Shown here piece after piece: positions 7,824 to 15,227 of a DNA stretch of 22,001 nt (its first letter is position 1; every line of letters starts with the position of its first letter). The DNA is from Bacteroidales bacterium. GTDB lineage: Bacteria > Bacteroidota > Bacteroidia > Bacteroidales > SM23-62. A model generated the notes under the pieces. The model worked only from the letters and a program-made list of their open reading frames with translations. It made no database searches and had not been told where the DNA came from. The position numbers and the translations under genes were made by a program. Location: the NCBI GenBank assembly GCA_016783865.1, contig JADHVS010000051.1:1-22001 (forward strand). Reading direction: 5' to 3'.

Positions 7824-8192
7824 ATGACAATCCCAGAAATCCTTATCCTTATAATAGTTGGCTTATTTGGCGGTTTTATTGCCGGCACACTGGGTGTTGG
7901 CGGAGGCATCATCATCGTCCCGGCTCTTGTGTTCATCCTGGGTCTGACCCAGCATCAGGCACAGGGAACCAGCCTTGCCATGATGCTTGCACCCATCGGC
8001 ATTTTAGCCGTTGCAAATTATTATAAATCGGGATATGTGAATATTAAATTTGCAATTATCCTTATGCTGGCTTTTATTCTCGGCGGATATTTCGGTTCCC
8101 TCTTTGCGATCAATCTGTCAGACTTATGGCTGAAAAGAATATTTGGGGTATTAATGATGGTTGTCGGGGTAAAAATGGTTTTGGGGAAATGA
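7824..8192 (+). CDS. Half-size TauE/SafE (DUF81) membrane protein
   Basis: This 122-residue, very hydrophobic protein has about four membrane segments. The signature GFIAGTLGVGGGIIIVPAL near residues 13-31 is the conserved first half of TauE/SafE permeases, which export sulfite, sulfoacetate or other organosulfur anions. Typical family members are about 250 residues with two such halves, so this is a single half that would need to dimerise. The end (VVGVKMVLGK) is a natural helix end rather than a truncation in mid-helix, and short versions occur elsewhere in Bacteroidota to my knowledge. It starts 14 bases after the barrel gene and is probably co-transcribed with it. The substrate cannot be read from the sequence. 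Confidence 0.8.
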   Translation: MTIPEILILIIVGLFGGFIAGTLGVGGGIIIVPALVFILGLTQHQAQGTSLAMMLAPIGILAVANYYKSGYVNIKFAIILMLAFILGGYFGSLFAINLSDLWLKRIFGVLMMVVGVKMVLGK

Positions 8193-8200
8193 GTTAGAAT

Positions 8201-8280
8201 GACTAAAATGACTAAAATGAGCTAAAAACGAATAAAATAATAAACAGACTAACTGACTAACTGACAAACCGATAAACTAA
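8201..8280. repeat. Short degenerate tandem repeats (periods 9 and 8)
   Basis: Two adjoining low-complexity tracts occupy the gap before the amidohydrolase. The first is gactaaaat twice (8201-8218) with a third imperfect copy. The second is gactaact twice (8247-8262), followed by the imperfect units gacaaacc and gataaact. They look like slippage-prone simple repeats. No clear promoter is visible in 8193-8306. Confidence 0.65.
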
Positions 8281-8306
8281 CATTTGGTATTTCTTGAATT
8301 TCTGAA

Positions 8307-9503
8307 ATGGAAAATTTAATAAATAAAATCAAAGAATTGGCCAAAGAGCTGTATCCTGAGATCGTCAGGATCAGGAGGCACATCCATCAGCATCCCGAGC
8401 TGGCCTACCAGGAATTTGAAACGTCCCGGTTTGTGAGAGAAATACTCGACCACAATAATATTCATTACAAGGCCGGATTTGTCAAGACAGGTATGCTGGC
8501 CCGTATTGATGGGAAACAAAAGGAAGGCAGGGTGATCGCCCTGAGGGCCGATCTTGATGCCTTGCCCGTTACTGAGGAAACCGGACTGGAATTTGCTTCG
8601 GTAAATCCCGGGATTATGCATGCCTGCGGACACGATGCACATACAGCTTCCCTGCTTGGCACTGCCTTGATCCTCAATAAGCTGAAAGATCATTTCAATG
8701 GTACAGTATTGTGTATTTTTCAACCCGCTGAGGAGAAAGCACCAGGAGGGGCGATTGGAATGCTGGAGGAAGGATTGTTCGCTGACATCGAACCGGATCT
8801 GATCCTTGCCCAGCATGTTATGCCAGGTATGCCTTCAGGAACAGTTGGATTTAAAAGCGGCAAATATATGGCATCAAGCGATGAAATATATATTACACTA
8901 AATGGTCCGGGCGGTCATGCTGCCATGCCCCACCAAACCACTGACCTTATTCTTGTCGCTTCGCATATCCTGGTTGCCCTTCAGCAAATTGTCAGCCGTT
9001 TTGCAGAAGCCTTTACACCTACGGTCCTTTCCTTCGGGAAGCTAATCGCCGATGGAGCTGTCAATGTAATCCCGTCCCGGTTAAGTATTGAAGGGACATT
9101 CAGGACCATGAACGAGGATTGGAGGCAGCAGGCATTAAAAAGAATGACCGGTATGGCACAGTCGATAGCCGGTAGTATGGGTGCTGCATGTGAATTCAAT
9201 ATTGTTGAAGGTTATCCGGTACTCAGCAATGATGACACTATTACAACCAAATCAATAGAATTTGCCGAAGCATTTCTTGGCCGGGAAAAGGTTACAGAAC
9301 TCCAGCCCAGAATGACTGCTGAAGATTTCGCACATTTTGCGAGCAGGTATCCTGCTACATTTTTCAGGCTTGGGGTTGCAGCTTCTGAAGAAGAAGTAAC
9401 ACACGATCTGCACACCCCCCTGTTTAATATCGATGAGCAGGCATTATTAACAGGTACAGGGATTCTGTCGTACCTGGCCATCCGTCATTTAATGGATAGC
9501 TGA
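8307..9503 (+). CDS. M20D amidohydrolase (N-acyl-amino acid / hippurate hydrolase family)
   Basis: This 398-residue cytoplasmic metalloaminoacylase-type enzyme belongs to peptidase family M20D, whose members hydrolyse N-acyl or N-aryl amino acids or indole conjugates. Motifs run in order: RRHIHQHPELAYQE (23-36), ALRADLDALPV (78-88), the metal-binding HACGHDAH (105-112), QPAEEKAPGG (139-148) with Glu142 and Glu143, HVMPG (170-174), the dimerisation-domain motif GPGGHAAMPHQTTD (200-213) and DLHTPLFN (367-374). The expected metal ligands Cys107, His109, Glu143, His170 and His369 are all present, so the enzyme looks active. The substrate is not predictable. It is separated from the upstream gene by 114 bases of tandem repeats. 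Confidence 0.92.
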   Translation: MENLINKIKELAKELYPEIVRIRRHIHQHPELAYQEFETSRFVREILDHNNIHYKAGFVKTGMLARIDGKQKEGRVIALRADLDALPVTEETGLEFASVNPGIMHACGHDAHTASLLGTALILNKLKDHFNGTVLCIFQPAEEKAPGGAIGMLEEGLFADIEPDLILAQHVMPGMPSGTVGFKSGKYMASSDEIYITLNGPGGHAAMPHQTTDLILVASHILVALQQIVSRFAEAFTPTVLSFGKLIADGAVNVIPSRLSIEGTFRTMNEDWRQQALKRMTGMAQSIAGSMGAACEFNIVEGYPVLSNDDTITTKSIEFAEAFLGREKVTELQPRMTAEDFAHFASRYPATFFRLGVAASEEEVTHDLHTPLFNIDEQALLTGTGILSYLAIRHLMDS

Positions 9504-9529
9504 ATAAAGGAAATATATTAATAAATCCT

Positions 9530-9560
9530 TTTGGAAAATATTAATTTGAATTTACCTTTG
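9530..9560 (+). promoter_or_regulatory. Bacteroidota-type promoter for the ferredoxin gene
   Basis: TTTG at 9530-9533 and TACCTTTG at 9553-9560 are separated by exactly 19 bases. This matches the -33 TTTG / N19 / -7 TAnnTTTG arrangement described for Bacteroides promoters. Transcription would begin near 9567, about 25 bases before the ATG. It is the best promoter match in the window. Confidence 0.75.
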
Positions 9561-9591
9561 TAACAATTAAACAACATAAAATTCTCAAACA

Positions 9592-9759
9592 ATGGCTTAC
9601 GTAATAAATGATGAATGTACCGCATGTGGCGTATGTGTTGATGAATGTCCTGAAGAAGCTATTTCTGAAGGCGATATCTATGTAATTGATGCTGAAAAAT
9701 GCACGGATTGTGCGGCTTGTGCGGATGTCTGTCCGGTGGAAGCAATCCATCCTGAATAA
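9592..9759 (+). CDS. 2[4Fe-4S] bacterial-type ferredoxin
   Basis: This 55-residue electron carrier starts at ATG 9592 and ends at TAA 9757-9759. Two classical cluster motifs are complete: C9-x2-C12-x2-C15-x3-C19-P and C37-x2-C40-x2-C43-x3-C47-P. The two halves are recognisably duplicated (ECPEEAI and VCPVEAI). Length and layout are those of clostridial-type ferredoxins, which carry low-potential electrons for pyruvate:ferredoxin oxidoreductase, hydrogenases or Rnf in anaerobes. It is a monocistronic unit, with a strong promoter upstream and an intrinsic terminator 27 bases after the stop. That suggests abundant, independent expression. Confidence 0.96.
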   Translation: MAYVINDECTACGVCVDECPEEAISEGDIYVIDAEKCTDCAACADVCPVEAIHPE

Positions 9760-9785
9760 ACCGGATTCTCAAAAATATAATGTGT

Positions 9786-9815
9786 AGGCTGCCTCCATGG
9801 GGCAGCCTTTTTTTT
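9786..9815 (+). terminator. Intrinsic terminator of the ferredoxin gene
   Basis: A GC-rich stem ggctgcc (9787-9793) pairs with ggcagcc (9801-9807) across a 7-base loop and is followed at once by eight T residues (9808-9815). This is a textbook Rho-independent terminator on the plus strand. Confidence 0.93.
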
Positions 9816-9832
9816 GCTGTCCAAAAATTGAA

Positions 9833-9873
9833 GCTCCCCGCCGCAAGCAGCGGGGCAGGCGGGACGGGATGAC
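9833..9873 (-). repeat. GC-rich hairpin element with REP-like head
   Basis: Read leftward, the element starts GTCATCCCG (9873-9865), the same nine bases as the REP copy at 176-184. It then forms a ccccgc/gcgggg stem (9836-9841 with 9850-9855) followed by a short T-run near 9829-9825. It is much richer in GC than its surroundings and lies just downstream of leftward gldB. It may serve as the gldB terminator or be a dispersed repeat. Confidence 0.5.
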
Positions 9874-9911
9874 TCTATTGAAAAGAGCAAAGGCCCTTTA
9901 AGACATTCTTT

Positions 9912-10937
9912 TTAAGGACTATATTTTGACTCGGTCAGAATCCTCTGGTAATCATCCTGTTCCATCAGCACGGCCAGACTCATTCCTGGATTCCTCCTGG
10001 CATACTGTTCCACAATCCTCCATCCCATCCACACGGCCGCCCTGGCCGGAGATGAATTAGTGAATTCGCTTGTGAACGGACCATATCCTGTAAATTTGCT
10101 GATCTCAAACCGTTCGGTTTCAAACAACAGCTTATGCTCCACTAAGTATTCCCACATTTGTTCTTCGTTTAATCTGCAGAATGCCATCTGACCGGCAGTA
10201 AATCCCATGATCAGGCTATCCGGCTGGTTGGGCAGCATACTTTTAACACCATACATGATCTGTCCCTGATAAATCATTTCAGCAAGGAGGTTATAGGCTG
10301 AATCGTTCATTTCATATTCACTCAGCAGCCAGGCCACAATGCAGTCGGATGATATTTTAGAAGGATGCATATTCATGATCATATAGGAATGGAGACCGAG
10401 TTGTTCATAGTATTCAGTTTCTGGTCCCAGGTATTTATCCAATCCGATACCAATATATCCTTCAGCCGTTACAACCGACTGGTTAAACCGTGATACATAG
10501 GTAACCAGTTCAGGAATATCTTTTTGCGGGAAGTAATATCTGTAATGCCTGAATGCCTCTGTCAATTCTGTTTCCAGCCATGATATATCGGGAAACACCT
10601 GCATTACTCTGGCATATACCTCATTGTTCAGCTGATCTGTCAGAAAATAGAGCAAATATTCGGGATAAACGGGCTGATCGGCACCGCCAATGTTGATTAT
10701 TCTGTAATTAAAAAGATCGAAAAATGCTCCATACTTATTTGCCAGACCCGGGATGGATTCTTCGATGCTATCCAGCGTGAGAGTAAACATATCATATTCC
10801 AGGCGATGAATGGTAAGATTGAGATCAATGTGCGATACATTCACCTGATACGGGTCTTTCCTGCACGCAATGACTGTTAATAAAAAGAAAATGAACAGAA
10901 GAATTAATGGCCTGAGATGTTTAATTTTGCTTCTCAT
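9912..10937 (-). CDS. gldB: GldB-family gliding-motility lipoprotein
   Basis: This is a 341-residue predicted lipoprotein. The signal peptide ends in TVIAC with the lipid-bearing Cys at residue 25. Family hallmarks are the FPDISWLETELTEAFRHYRYYFP block, the GYIGIGLDKYLGPETEYYEQLGL block, and the C-terminal SPARAAVWMGWRIVEQYARRNPGMSL...ILTESKYSP. GldB is required for gliding in Flavobacterium and is linked to the motility/type 9 secretion apparatus, though its biochemical role is unknown and homologues occur in non-gliders. nadE lies nearby, as it does next to gldB in flavobacteria to my recollection. The gene diverges from a small barrel gene across the heptamer array; no clear -7 box is seen in that gap. 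Confidence 0.87.
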   Translation of the reverse strand: MRSKIKHLRPLILLFIFFLLTVIACRKDPYQVNVSHIDLNLTIHRLEYDMFTLTLDSIEESIPGLANKYGAFFDLFNYRIINIGGADQPVYPEYLLYFLTDQLNNEVYARVMQVFPDISWLETELTEAFRHYRYYFPQKDIPELVTYVSRFNQSVVTAEGYIGIGLDKYLGPETEYYEQLGLHSYMIMNMHPSKISSDCIVAWLLSEYEMNDSAYNLLAEMIYQGQIMYGVKSMLPNQPDSLIMGFTAGQMAFCRLNEEQMWEYLVEHKLLFETERFEISKFTGYGPFTSEFTNSSPARAAVWMGWRIVEQYARRNPGMSLAVLMEQDDYQRILTESKYSP

Positions 10938-10955
10938 AGAGGTAAATTAATTTTA

Positions 10956-11060
10956 GTTGCAGGTTGCACGTTGCACGTTGCAGGTTGCAGGTTGCACGTT
11001 GCAGGTTGGAAGTTGCAGGTTGGAAGTTGCAGGTTGCAGGTTGCACGTTGCACGTTGCAT
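10956..11060. repeat. Array of 15 heptamers (gttgcag variants)
   Basis: Fifteen contiguous 7-base units follow one another: mostly gttgcag and gttgcac, with gttggaa twice and gttgcat last, then a decaying gttgatt. The array fills most of the 151-base gap between divergent gldB and the outer-membrane protein gene. Reading through it in frame produces a spurious repetitive N-terminus (CTLQVAGCTLQV-like), so the array should not be treated as coding. Confidence 0.92.
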
Positions 11061-11088
11061 GTTGATTTACCAGATAAACGCTAAATAT

Positions 11089-11742
11089 ATGCAAAAGTAC
11101 ATATTTACACTTATTATTATTTTGTTTTCGGTTTCAGTATTTGGTCAGAAAGTCAGCTTCAGTGTTGTGGTTGATCCACAGATCAACTGGATGGGAACCG
11201 ATGTAAAAAATGTAACAACTGAAGGAAACCAGTTTGGATTTAATTTCGGTTTGGTCTTCGATAAGTTTTTTACGGACAATTATGCCTTTTCTTCCGGAGT
11301 ATTCCTATGGACCACCGGAGGAGGATTAAGCTTCGACGATTCCACCACCATTTCCTTCAGGTCCGGTGATGAAGTTGTCCCACCCGACTCCCCTGTAACA
11401 TACAGGTTGCAGTATTTAACCGTTCCACTTGCCTTGAAATTGAATTCCAACCAGATCGGCTATTTTTCCTTTTTTGCACACCTGGGGATCAATAATCACG
11501 TTACTATTAAGAAATCGGCAGATGTGCCTGACCTGAATATTGAAAGGGTTGGCATTCCCGACGAAATAAATGCATTTAATATGTCATATTTTATCGGGGG
11601 TGGGATGGAGTATTCACTTGGCGGATCCACAGCCATCCTGGCCGGTGTTTATTACACCAAAGGATTTCTTGATGTGACTGTAAGCAAAGATTATAAGGCC
11701 ACACTTGGTGGGATCTCACTACGGGTGGGTGTACGGTTCTGA
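11089..11742 (+). CDS. Outer-membrane beta-barrel protein (PorT-like / OMP_b-brl family)
   Basis: This 217-residue exported protein begins MQKYIFTLIIILFSVSVFGQ, a clear signal peptide. I chose ATG 11089 for that reason; the frame is open further left only because it crosses the heptamer array. The mature part shows alternating strands with typical barrel motifs: FGFNFGLVFDKFF, YAFSSGVFLWTTGGGL, YRLQYLTVPLALKL, GYFSFFAHLG, FIGGGMEYSLG and a final LRVGVRF with terminal Phe. The YLTVPLALK block is shared by PorT-like and other small Bacteroidota barrels. PorT itself is a type 9 secretion accessory protein. Proximity to gldB makes that identity tempting, but the general barrel family is all I can support. 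nadE follows 43 bases later on the same strand. Confidence 0.8.
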   Translation: MQKYIFTLIIILFSVSVFGQKVSFSVVVDPQINWMGTDVKNVTTEGNQFGFNFGLVFDKFFTDNYAFSSGVFLWTTGGGLSFDDSTTISFRSGDEVVPPDSPVTYRLQYLTVPLALKLNSNQIGYFSFFAHLGINNHVTIKKSADVPDLNIERVGIPDEINAFNMSYFIGGGMEYSLGGSTAILAGVYYTKGFLDVTVSKDYKATLGGISLRVGVRF

Positions 11743-11785
11743 CAACCGATGTATCACCTCTCTTTAAAATGCATAATATCGAAAT

Positions 11786-13441
11786 ATGAAAATCGGAATT
11801 TCTCAGCTCAACTTCCATATTGGCAACTTTGACGAAAACCTCACTTCGGTTGCATTTGAGATAAAAAAGGCCCAGCAGTTTGACCTGGATCTCCTGATCT
11901 TCTCTGAGTTGGCTGTTTGCGGTTACCCTCCCCTCGACCTGCTGGAATACAGAAGTTTTATCGATCAATGTACAGAGGCCCTGGAGCGACTTGCAAAAAT
12001 CTGTACCGATATCGCAGTACTGATCGGAGCCCCCACGGTAAATCCGGAACCTACCGGAAAAAAACTATTTAATTCGGCATATTTCCTGGCAGATGGCCAA
12101 ATCAAACAGGTCTTCCATAAAACCCTTCTGCCCACCTATGATATTTTTGATGAGTATCGCTATTTTGAGCCTAATAAGGAGTTCAAGTTATTGAAATACA
12201 AGGACAGGAAACTGGCTGTCACAATTTGCGAGGATCTTTGGTATGAGCAACCCTTCGAGGCAGATCTTTCAAACAAACGGCTTTATACCATCAATCCGAT
12301 GGATGAGTTGATTAAAGAAGGGCCGGAGATCATCATAAACCTGGCTGCATCGCCATTCTCCTATACCAAAATTGATGTCAAACAAAATATCTTCATTGAT
12401 AATGCCAGGAAATATAATCTGCCGGTGATCTATGTAAACCAGGTTGGTGGACAAACCGAACTTATTTTTGAGGGAGGTTCACTGGCTGTTACCAGGAAGG
12501 GAGTGATTGTGAAAGAGCTGAAATATTTTGAGAATGATTCTGCCATCATTGATATGGATTCTCTCATCCATGATAAATTAGAACCGGTTGATATCTCACC
12601 GATGGATCCTCCGGCCATGATATATCAAGCCCTGAGGTTTGGTATCAAGGATTATTTCAACAAATCCGGATTTAAAAAGGCTGTACTTGGACTGTCGGGC
12701 GGAATCGATTCAGCAGTGACCATGATCATTGCAGCCGATGCATTGGGACCTGAAAATGTTCATGCCCTGCTGCTTTCTTCGGCATTTACTTCGGAACATT
12801 CCGTATCTGATGCTGTTAAACTGGCTGAAAATACAGGTGTAAAATATGATGTCCTGAATATTGAAGAGCTCTTCCAACAGTTCAAAGGAACCTTGCAGCC
12901 TCTGTTTAAAAATCTTCCCGAAGACAACACCGAAGAGAACATTCAATCGAGGATACGCAGCCTCTTGTTGATGGCTTATTCCAATAAATTTGGCCATCTG
13001 CTCCTGAATACAAGTAATAAGAGTGAATCAGCCGTTGGTTACGGAACCCTTTATGGAGACATGGCAGGCGGATTGTCGGTACTCGGGGATGTATACAAAA
13101 CAGATGTATACAATTTATCCAGGCATATCAACAGAAACAAGGAGATCATCCCGGATAGTATTATCACCAAGGCCCCATCGGCTGAATTAAAACCCGGACA
13201 GAAAGATACCGACTCCCTCCCCGAATATGATGTGCTTGATCAGATCTTGTTTCAATACATCGAAAACAGGAAATCGTATAAGGAAATCGGAGAGATGATT
13301 AATGACACTGCCCTTGCATCGAAAATAATTCAAAGGGTGAACCAGAATGAATACAAACGGTACCAGTCTCCACCCATTTTACGTATTTCATCCAAATCAT
13401 TTGGTACAGGAAGGAGAATGCCTATTGCCGCAAAATACTGA
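11786..13441 (+). CDS. nadE: Glutamine-dependent NAD+ synthetase
   Basis: This 551-residue two-domain enzyme makes NAD+ from deamido-NAD+, ATP and glutamine. The N-terminal nitrilase-type glutaminase domain (about 1-260) has the full catalytic triad: Glu41 (FSELAVCGYPP), Lys112 (HKTLLPTYDIFDEYRYFEP) and Cys148 (TICEDLWYEQ). The C-terminal NAD synthase domain carries the PP-loop SGGIDS (304-309) and the later LLNTSNKSESAVGYGTLYGDMAGG signature. The length matches the two-domain bacterial form of about 550 residues. It is on the same strand as the barrel gene, with gldB close by, a linkage also seen in flavobacteria to my recollection. Confidence 0.96.
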   Translation: MKIGISQLNFHIGNFDENLTSVAFEIKKAQQFDLDLLIFSELAVCGYPPLDLLEYRSFIDQCTEALERLAKICTDIAVLIGAPTVNPEPTGKKLFNSAYFLADGQIKQVFHKTLLPTYDIFDEYRYFEPNKEFKLLKYKDRKLAVTICEDLWYEQPFEADLSNKRLYTINPMDELIKEGPEIIINLAASPFSYTKIDVKQNIFIDNARKYNLPVIYVNQVGGQTELIFEGGSLAVTRKGVIVKELKYFENDSAIIDMDSLIHDKLEPVDISPMDPPAMIYQALRFGIKDYFNKSGFKKAVLGLSGGIDSAVTMIIAADALGPENVHALLLSSAFTSEHSVSDAVKLAENTGVKYDVLNIEELFQQFKGTLQPLFKNLPEDNTEENIQSRIRSLLLMAYSNKFGHLLLNTSNKSESAVGYGTLYGDMAGGLSVLGDVYKTDVYNLSRHINRNKEIIPDSIITKAPSAELKPGQKDTDSLPEYDVLDQILFQYIENRKSYKEIGEMINDTALASKIIQRVNQNEYKRYQSPPILRISSKSFGTGRRMPIAAKY

Positions 13442-13480
13442 TAATCTACTTCTTACGACTTCGCTTTCTGACTACCCGGG

Positions 13481-13495
13481 ACCCTTTTGAAGGGT
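13481..13495 (+). terminator. Weak hairpin after nadE
   Basis: accctt (13481-13486) pairs with aagggt (13490-13495) across a ttg loop, 40 bases after the nadE stop. The following bases are only tgttc, not a T-run, so termination here is uncertain. Confidence 0.3.
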
Positions 13496-13539
13496 TGTTC
13501 AAAATCCTTATTATATCCTGATAAATCGCTAAAAATTCT

Positions 13540-13547
13540 TACCTTTG
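13540..13547 (+). promoter_or_regulatory. -7 box for the Crp/Fnr-like regulator
   Basis: TACCTTTG matches TAnnTTTG, 22 bases before the ATG at 13570. The trinucleotide CTG at 13518-13520 lies at the expected -33 spacing (19 bases) in place of TTG. Confidence 0.55.
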
Positions 13548-13569
13548 CATGTTCTACAACATAACCTGA

Positions 13570-14271
13570 ATGAAGGAAAAAACCAACAATTGTATCAATT
13601 GTATCGAAAACCAGATGTCGGTGTTTAATGTTTTAACAGAGGAGGAAAGGGAACTCCTTGTGCGCAATTATACATGTCACGACTATACTAAAGGTGATAT
13701 CATTTTTAAAGAGGGCGATAAGCCCATGGGATTAATTTGTTTATCGGAGGGCAAGGTGAAAGTGTTTAAGGAAGGTGTCGGCGGAAGAGAGCAGATTGTC
13801 AGGATGGCAAAACCCGTTGGATTCATCGGATACAGGGCGTTGTTTGCAGAGGAAAATCACACAGCCACTGCAGTGGCCATTGAAGATACCACCATCTGCA
13901 TAATTGAAAAAGACACTATTTATAAATTGCTTCGCTCAAATTCTGATTTGTGCCTTAGCATTGTCAAAGCTTTCGCTACTGAACTGGGCTTCTCAAATAA
14001 CAGGACGGTAACCCTTACGCAAAAGCATATTCGTGGAAGGCTCGCTGAATCATTAATATTTCTGAAAGACACATACGGTTTTGAAGAGGACGGATCGACG
14101 ATTAAGATTTACCTTTCAAGGGAAGACATTGCCAACTTATCCAATATGACCACTTCAAATGCCATACGAACCCTGTCGACATTTGCCGGTGAGGGTGTGA
14201 TCGGGATTGATGGCAGGAAAATTAAGATCATGGACATCTACAAGCTGGAACGTATCAGTGAACTTGGGTAG
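13570..14271 (+). CDS. Crp/Fnr-family transcriptional regulator
   Basis: This is a 233-residue regulator. Residues about 18-125 form a cyclic-nucleotide-binding-type beta-roll (KGDIIFKEGDKPMGLICLSEGKVKVF). A dimerisation helix follows at about 130-165. The C-terminal winged helix has the HTH at about 181-205 (LSREDIANLSNMTTSNAIRTL). The extreme N-terminus carries C8-x2-C11 and there is a further Cys36, so an Fnr-like iron-sulfur cluster is conceivable. That pattern is also common in Bacteroidota Crp homologues of unknown ligand. The cAMP-binding signature residues are not obvious. The gene has its own -7 box; its targets are unknown. The acyltransferase gene follows 41 bases later. Confidence 0.9.
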   Translation: MKEKTNNCINCIENQMSVFNVLTEEERELLVRNYTCHDYTKGDIIFKEGDKPMGLICLSEGKVKVFKEGVGGREQIVRMAKPVGFIGYRALFAEENHTATAVAIEDTTICIIEKDTIYKLLRSNSDLCLSIVKAFATELGFSNNRTVTLTQKHIRGRLAESLIFLKDTYGFEEDGSTIKIYLSREDIANLSNMTTSNAIRTLSTFAGEGVIGIDGRKIKIMDIYKLERISELG

Positions 14272-14312
14272 GGCAATCCACCCATTGTAAAATCTACTCC
14301 TGTCAGCTAATT

Positions 14313-15200
14313 ATGGATTTTCTCATATTCGCATTGGTCTTTGGTCCGCTCTGGTTGCTTACCTGGCTTCCCCTTCCGGCATTATACCTGTTTTCCGACT
14401 TCATTGCTTTCCTGATGTGGTATATTATCCCCTACAGGAAGAAAATGGTCGTTAAAAACATGACCCTCTCTTTTCCCGATAAAAACAAAACCGAAATAAA
14501 AAAACTGACCAGACGGAACATTCATCATTTCTGTGATTCATTCATAGAATCGTTAGCGGCTTTGCATATGCCGGAAAAGGAATTGAAGAAACGCTACCAG
14601 TTTAAGCACCTCGATTTACTTGAGAAGCTTTTTTCATCTGACAGGGATATATTGCTGATGATGGGACATTATGGAAACTGGGAATGGCTGAATCTGCTTC
14701 CAGCATATACATCCCACGACATACTTGCAGTTTATAAACCACTGAATAACAAATATTTCGATAAGCTTTTTATCCGGCTCAGAAGCAAATATGGAGTCAT
14801 TCCGGTGAGTCGTCAAAATACCTTGCGTACCATGGCTCAATACCAGCGCGAGGGTAAGAAATTTATGTTGTATTCGCTGGCCGATCAGCGCCCCAGGTGG
14901 GTTCAGATACAACACTGGTTGACTTTTATGAACCAGGATACACCGGTTGTTCTGGGTCCCGAAAAAATTGCCCGGAAATATAATATGACCGTCGTTTTCT
15001 ATAAGGTGAAAAGGGTATGCAGGGGGCATTACGAGAATGAATTTATGCTTCTCGAGAGCAATGCGCAGACCACAATCTCGCCACAGATCACTGAAAAATA
15101 CTACCAGATGCTGGAACAGCATATAACTGATCAGCCTGAATATTATTTATGGACACATAATCGCTGGAAGCATAAAAAAGATGGTTCCCATATTAAGTGA
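14313..15200 (+). CDS. LpxL/HtrB-family lysophospholipid (lipid A) acyltransferase
   Basis: This 295-residue inner-membrane enzyme has an N-terminal hydrophobic anchor (residues 1-40) followed by the cytoplasm-facing acyltransferase domain. The family HX4E catalytic motif is present as GHYGNWEW (His119, Glu124). A second conserved block, YSLADQRPR, and TPVVLGPEKIARKYNMTVVF match LpxL/LpxM-type proteins, which add secondary acyl chains to the lipid A precursor. Bacteroidota members are annotated lipid A biosynthesis acyltransferase. It is convergent with the methyltransferase gene, with only 27 bases between the stops. Confidence 0.9.
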   Translation: MDFLIFALVFGPLWLLTWLPLPALYLFSDFIAFLMWYIIPYRKKMVVKNMTLSFPDKNKTEIKKLTRRNIHHFCDSFIESLAALHMPEKELKKRYQFKHLDLLEKLFSSDRDILLMMGHYGNWEWLNLLPAYTSHDILAVYKPLNNKYFDKLFIRLRSKYGVIPVSRQNTLRTMAQYQREGKKFMLYSLADQRPRWVQIQHWLTFMNQDTPVVLGPEKIARKYNMTVVFYKVKRVCRGHYENEFMLLESNAQTTISPQITEKYYQMLEQHITDQPEYYLWTHNRWKHKKDGSHIK

Positions 15201-15227
15201 ATGTGTGACAGATCAATAATCTGCCTG

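Noticed and set aside
10956..11060. Heptamer array as a CRISPR
   Set aside because: The units are contiguous 7-mers without unique spacers, and no cas gene is present.
10957..11088. N-terminal extension of the small barrel protein with repeated CTLQVAGC-like residues
   Set aside because: It begins at a TTG codon and is simply the heptamer array read in one frame. A normal signal peptide starts at 11089.
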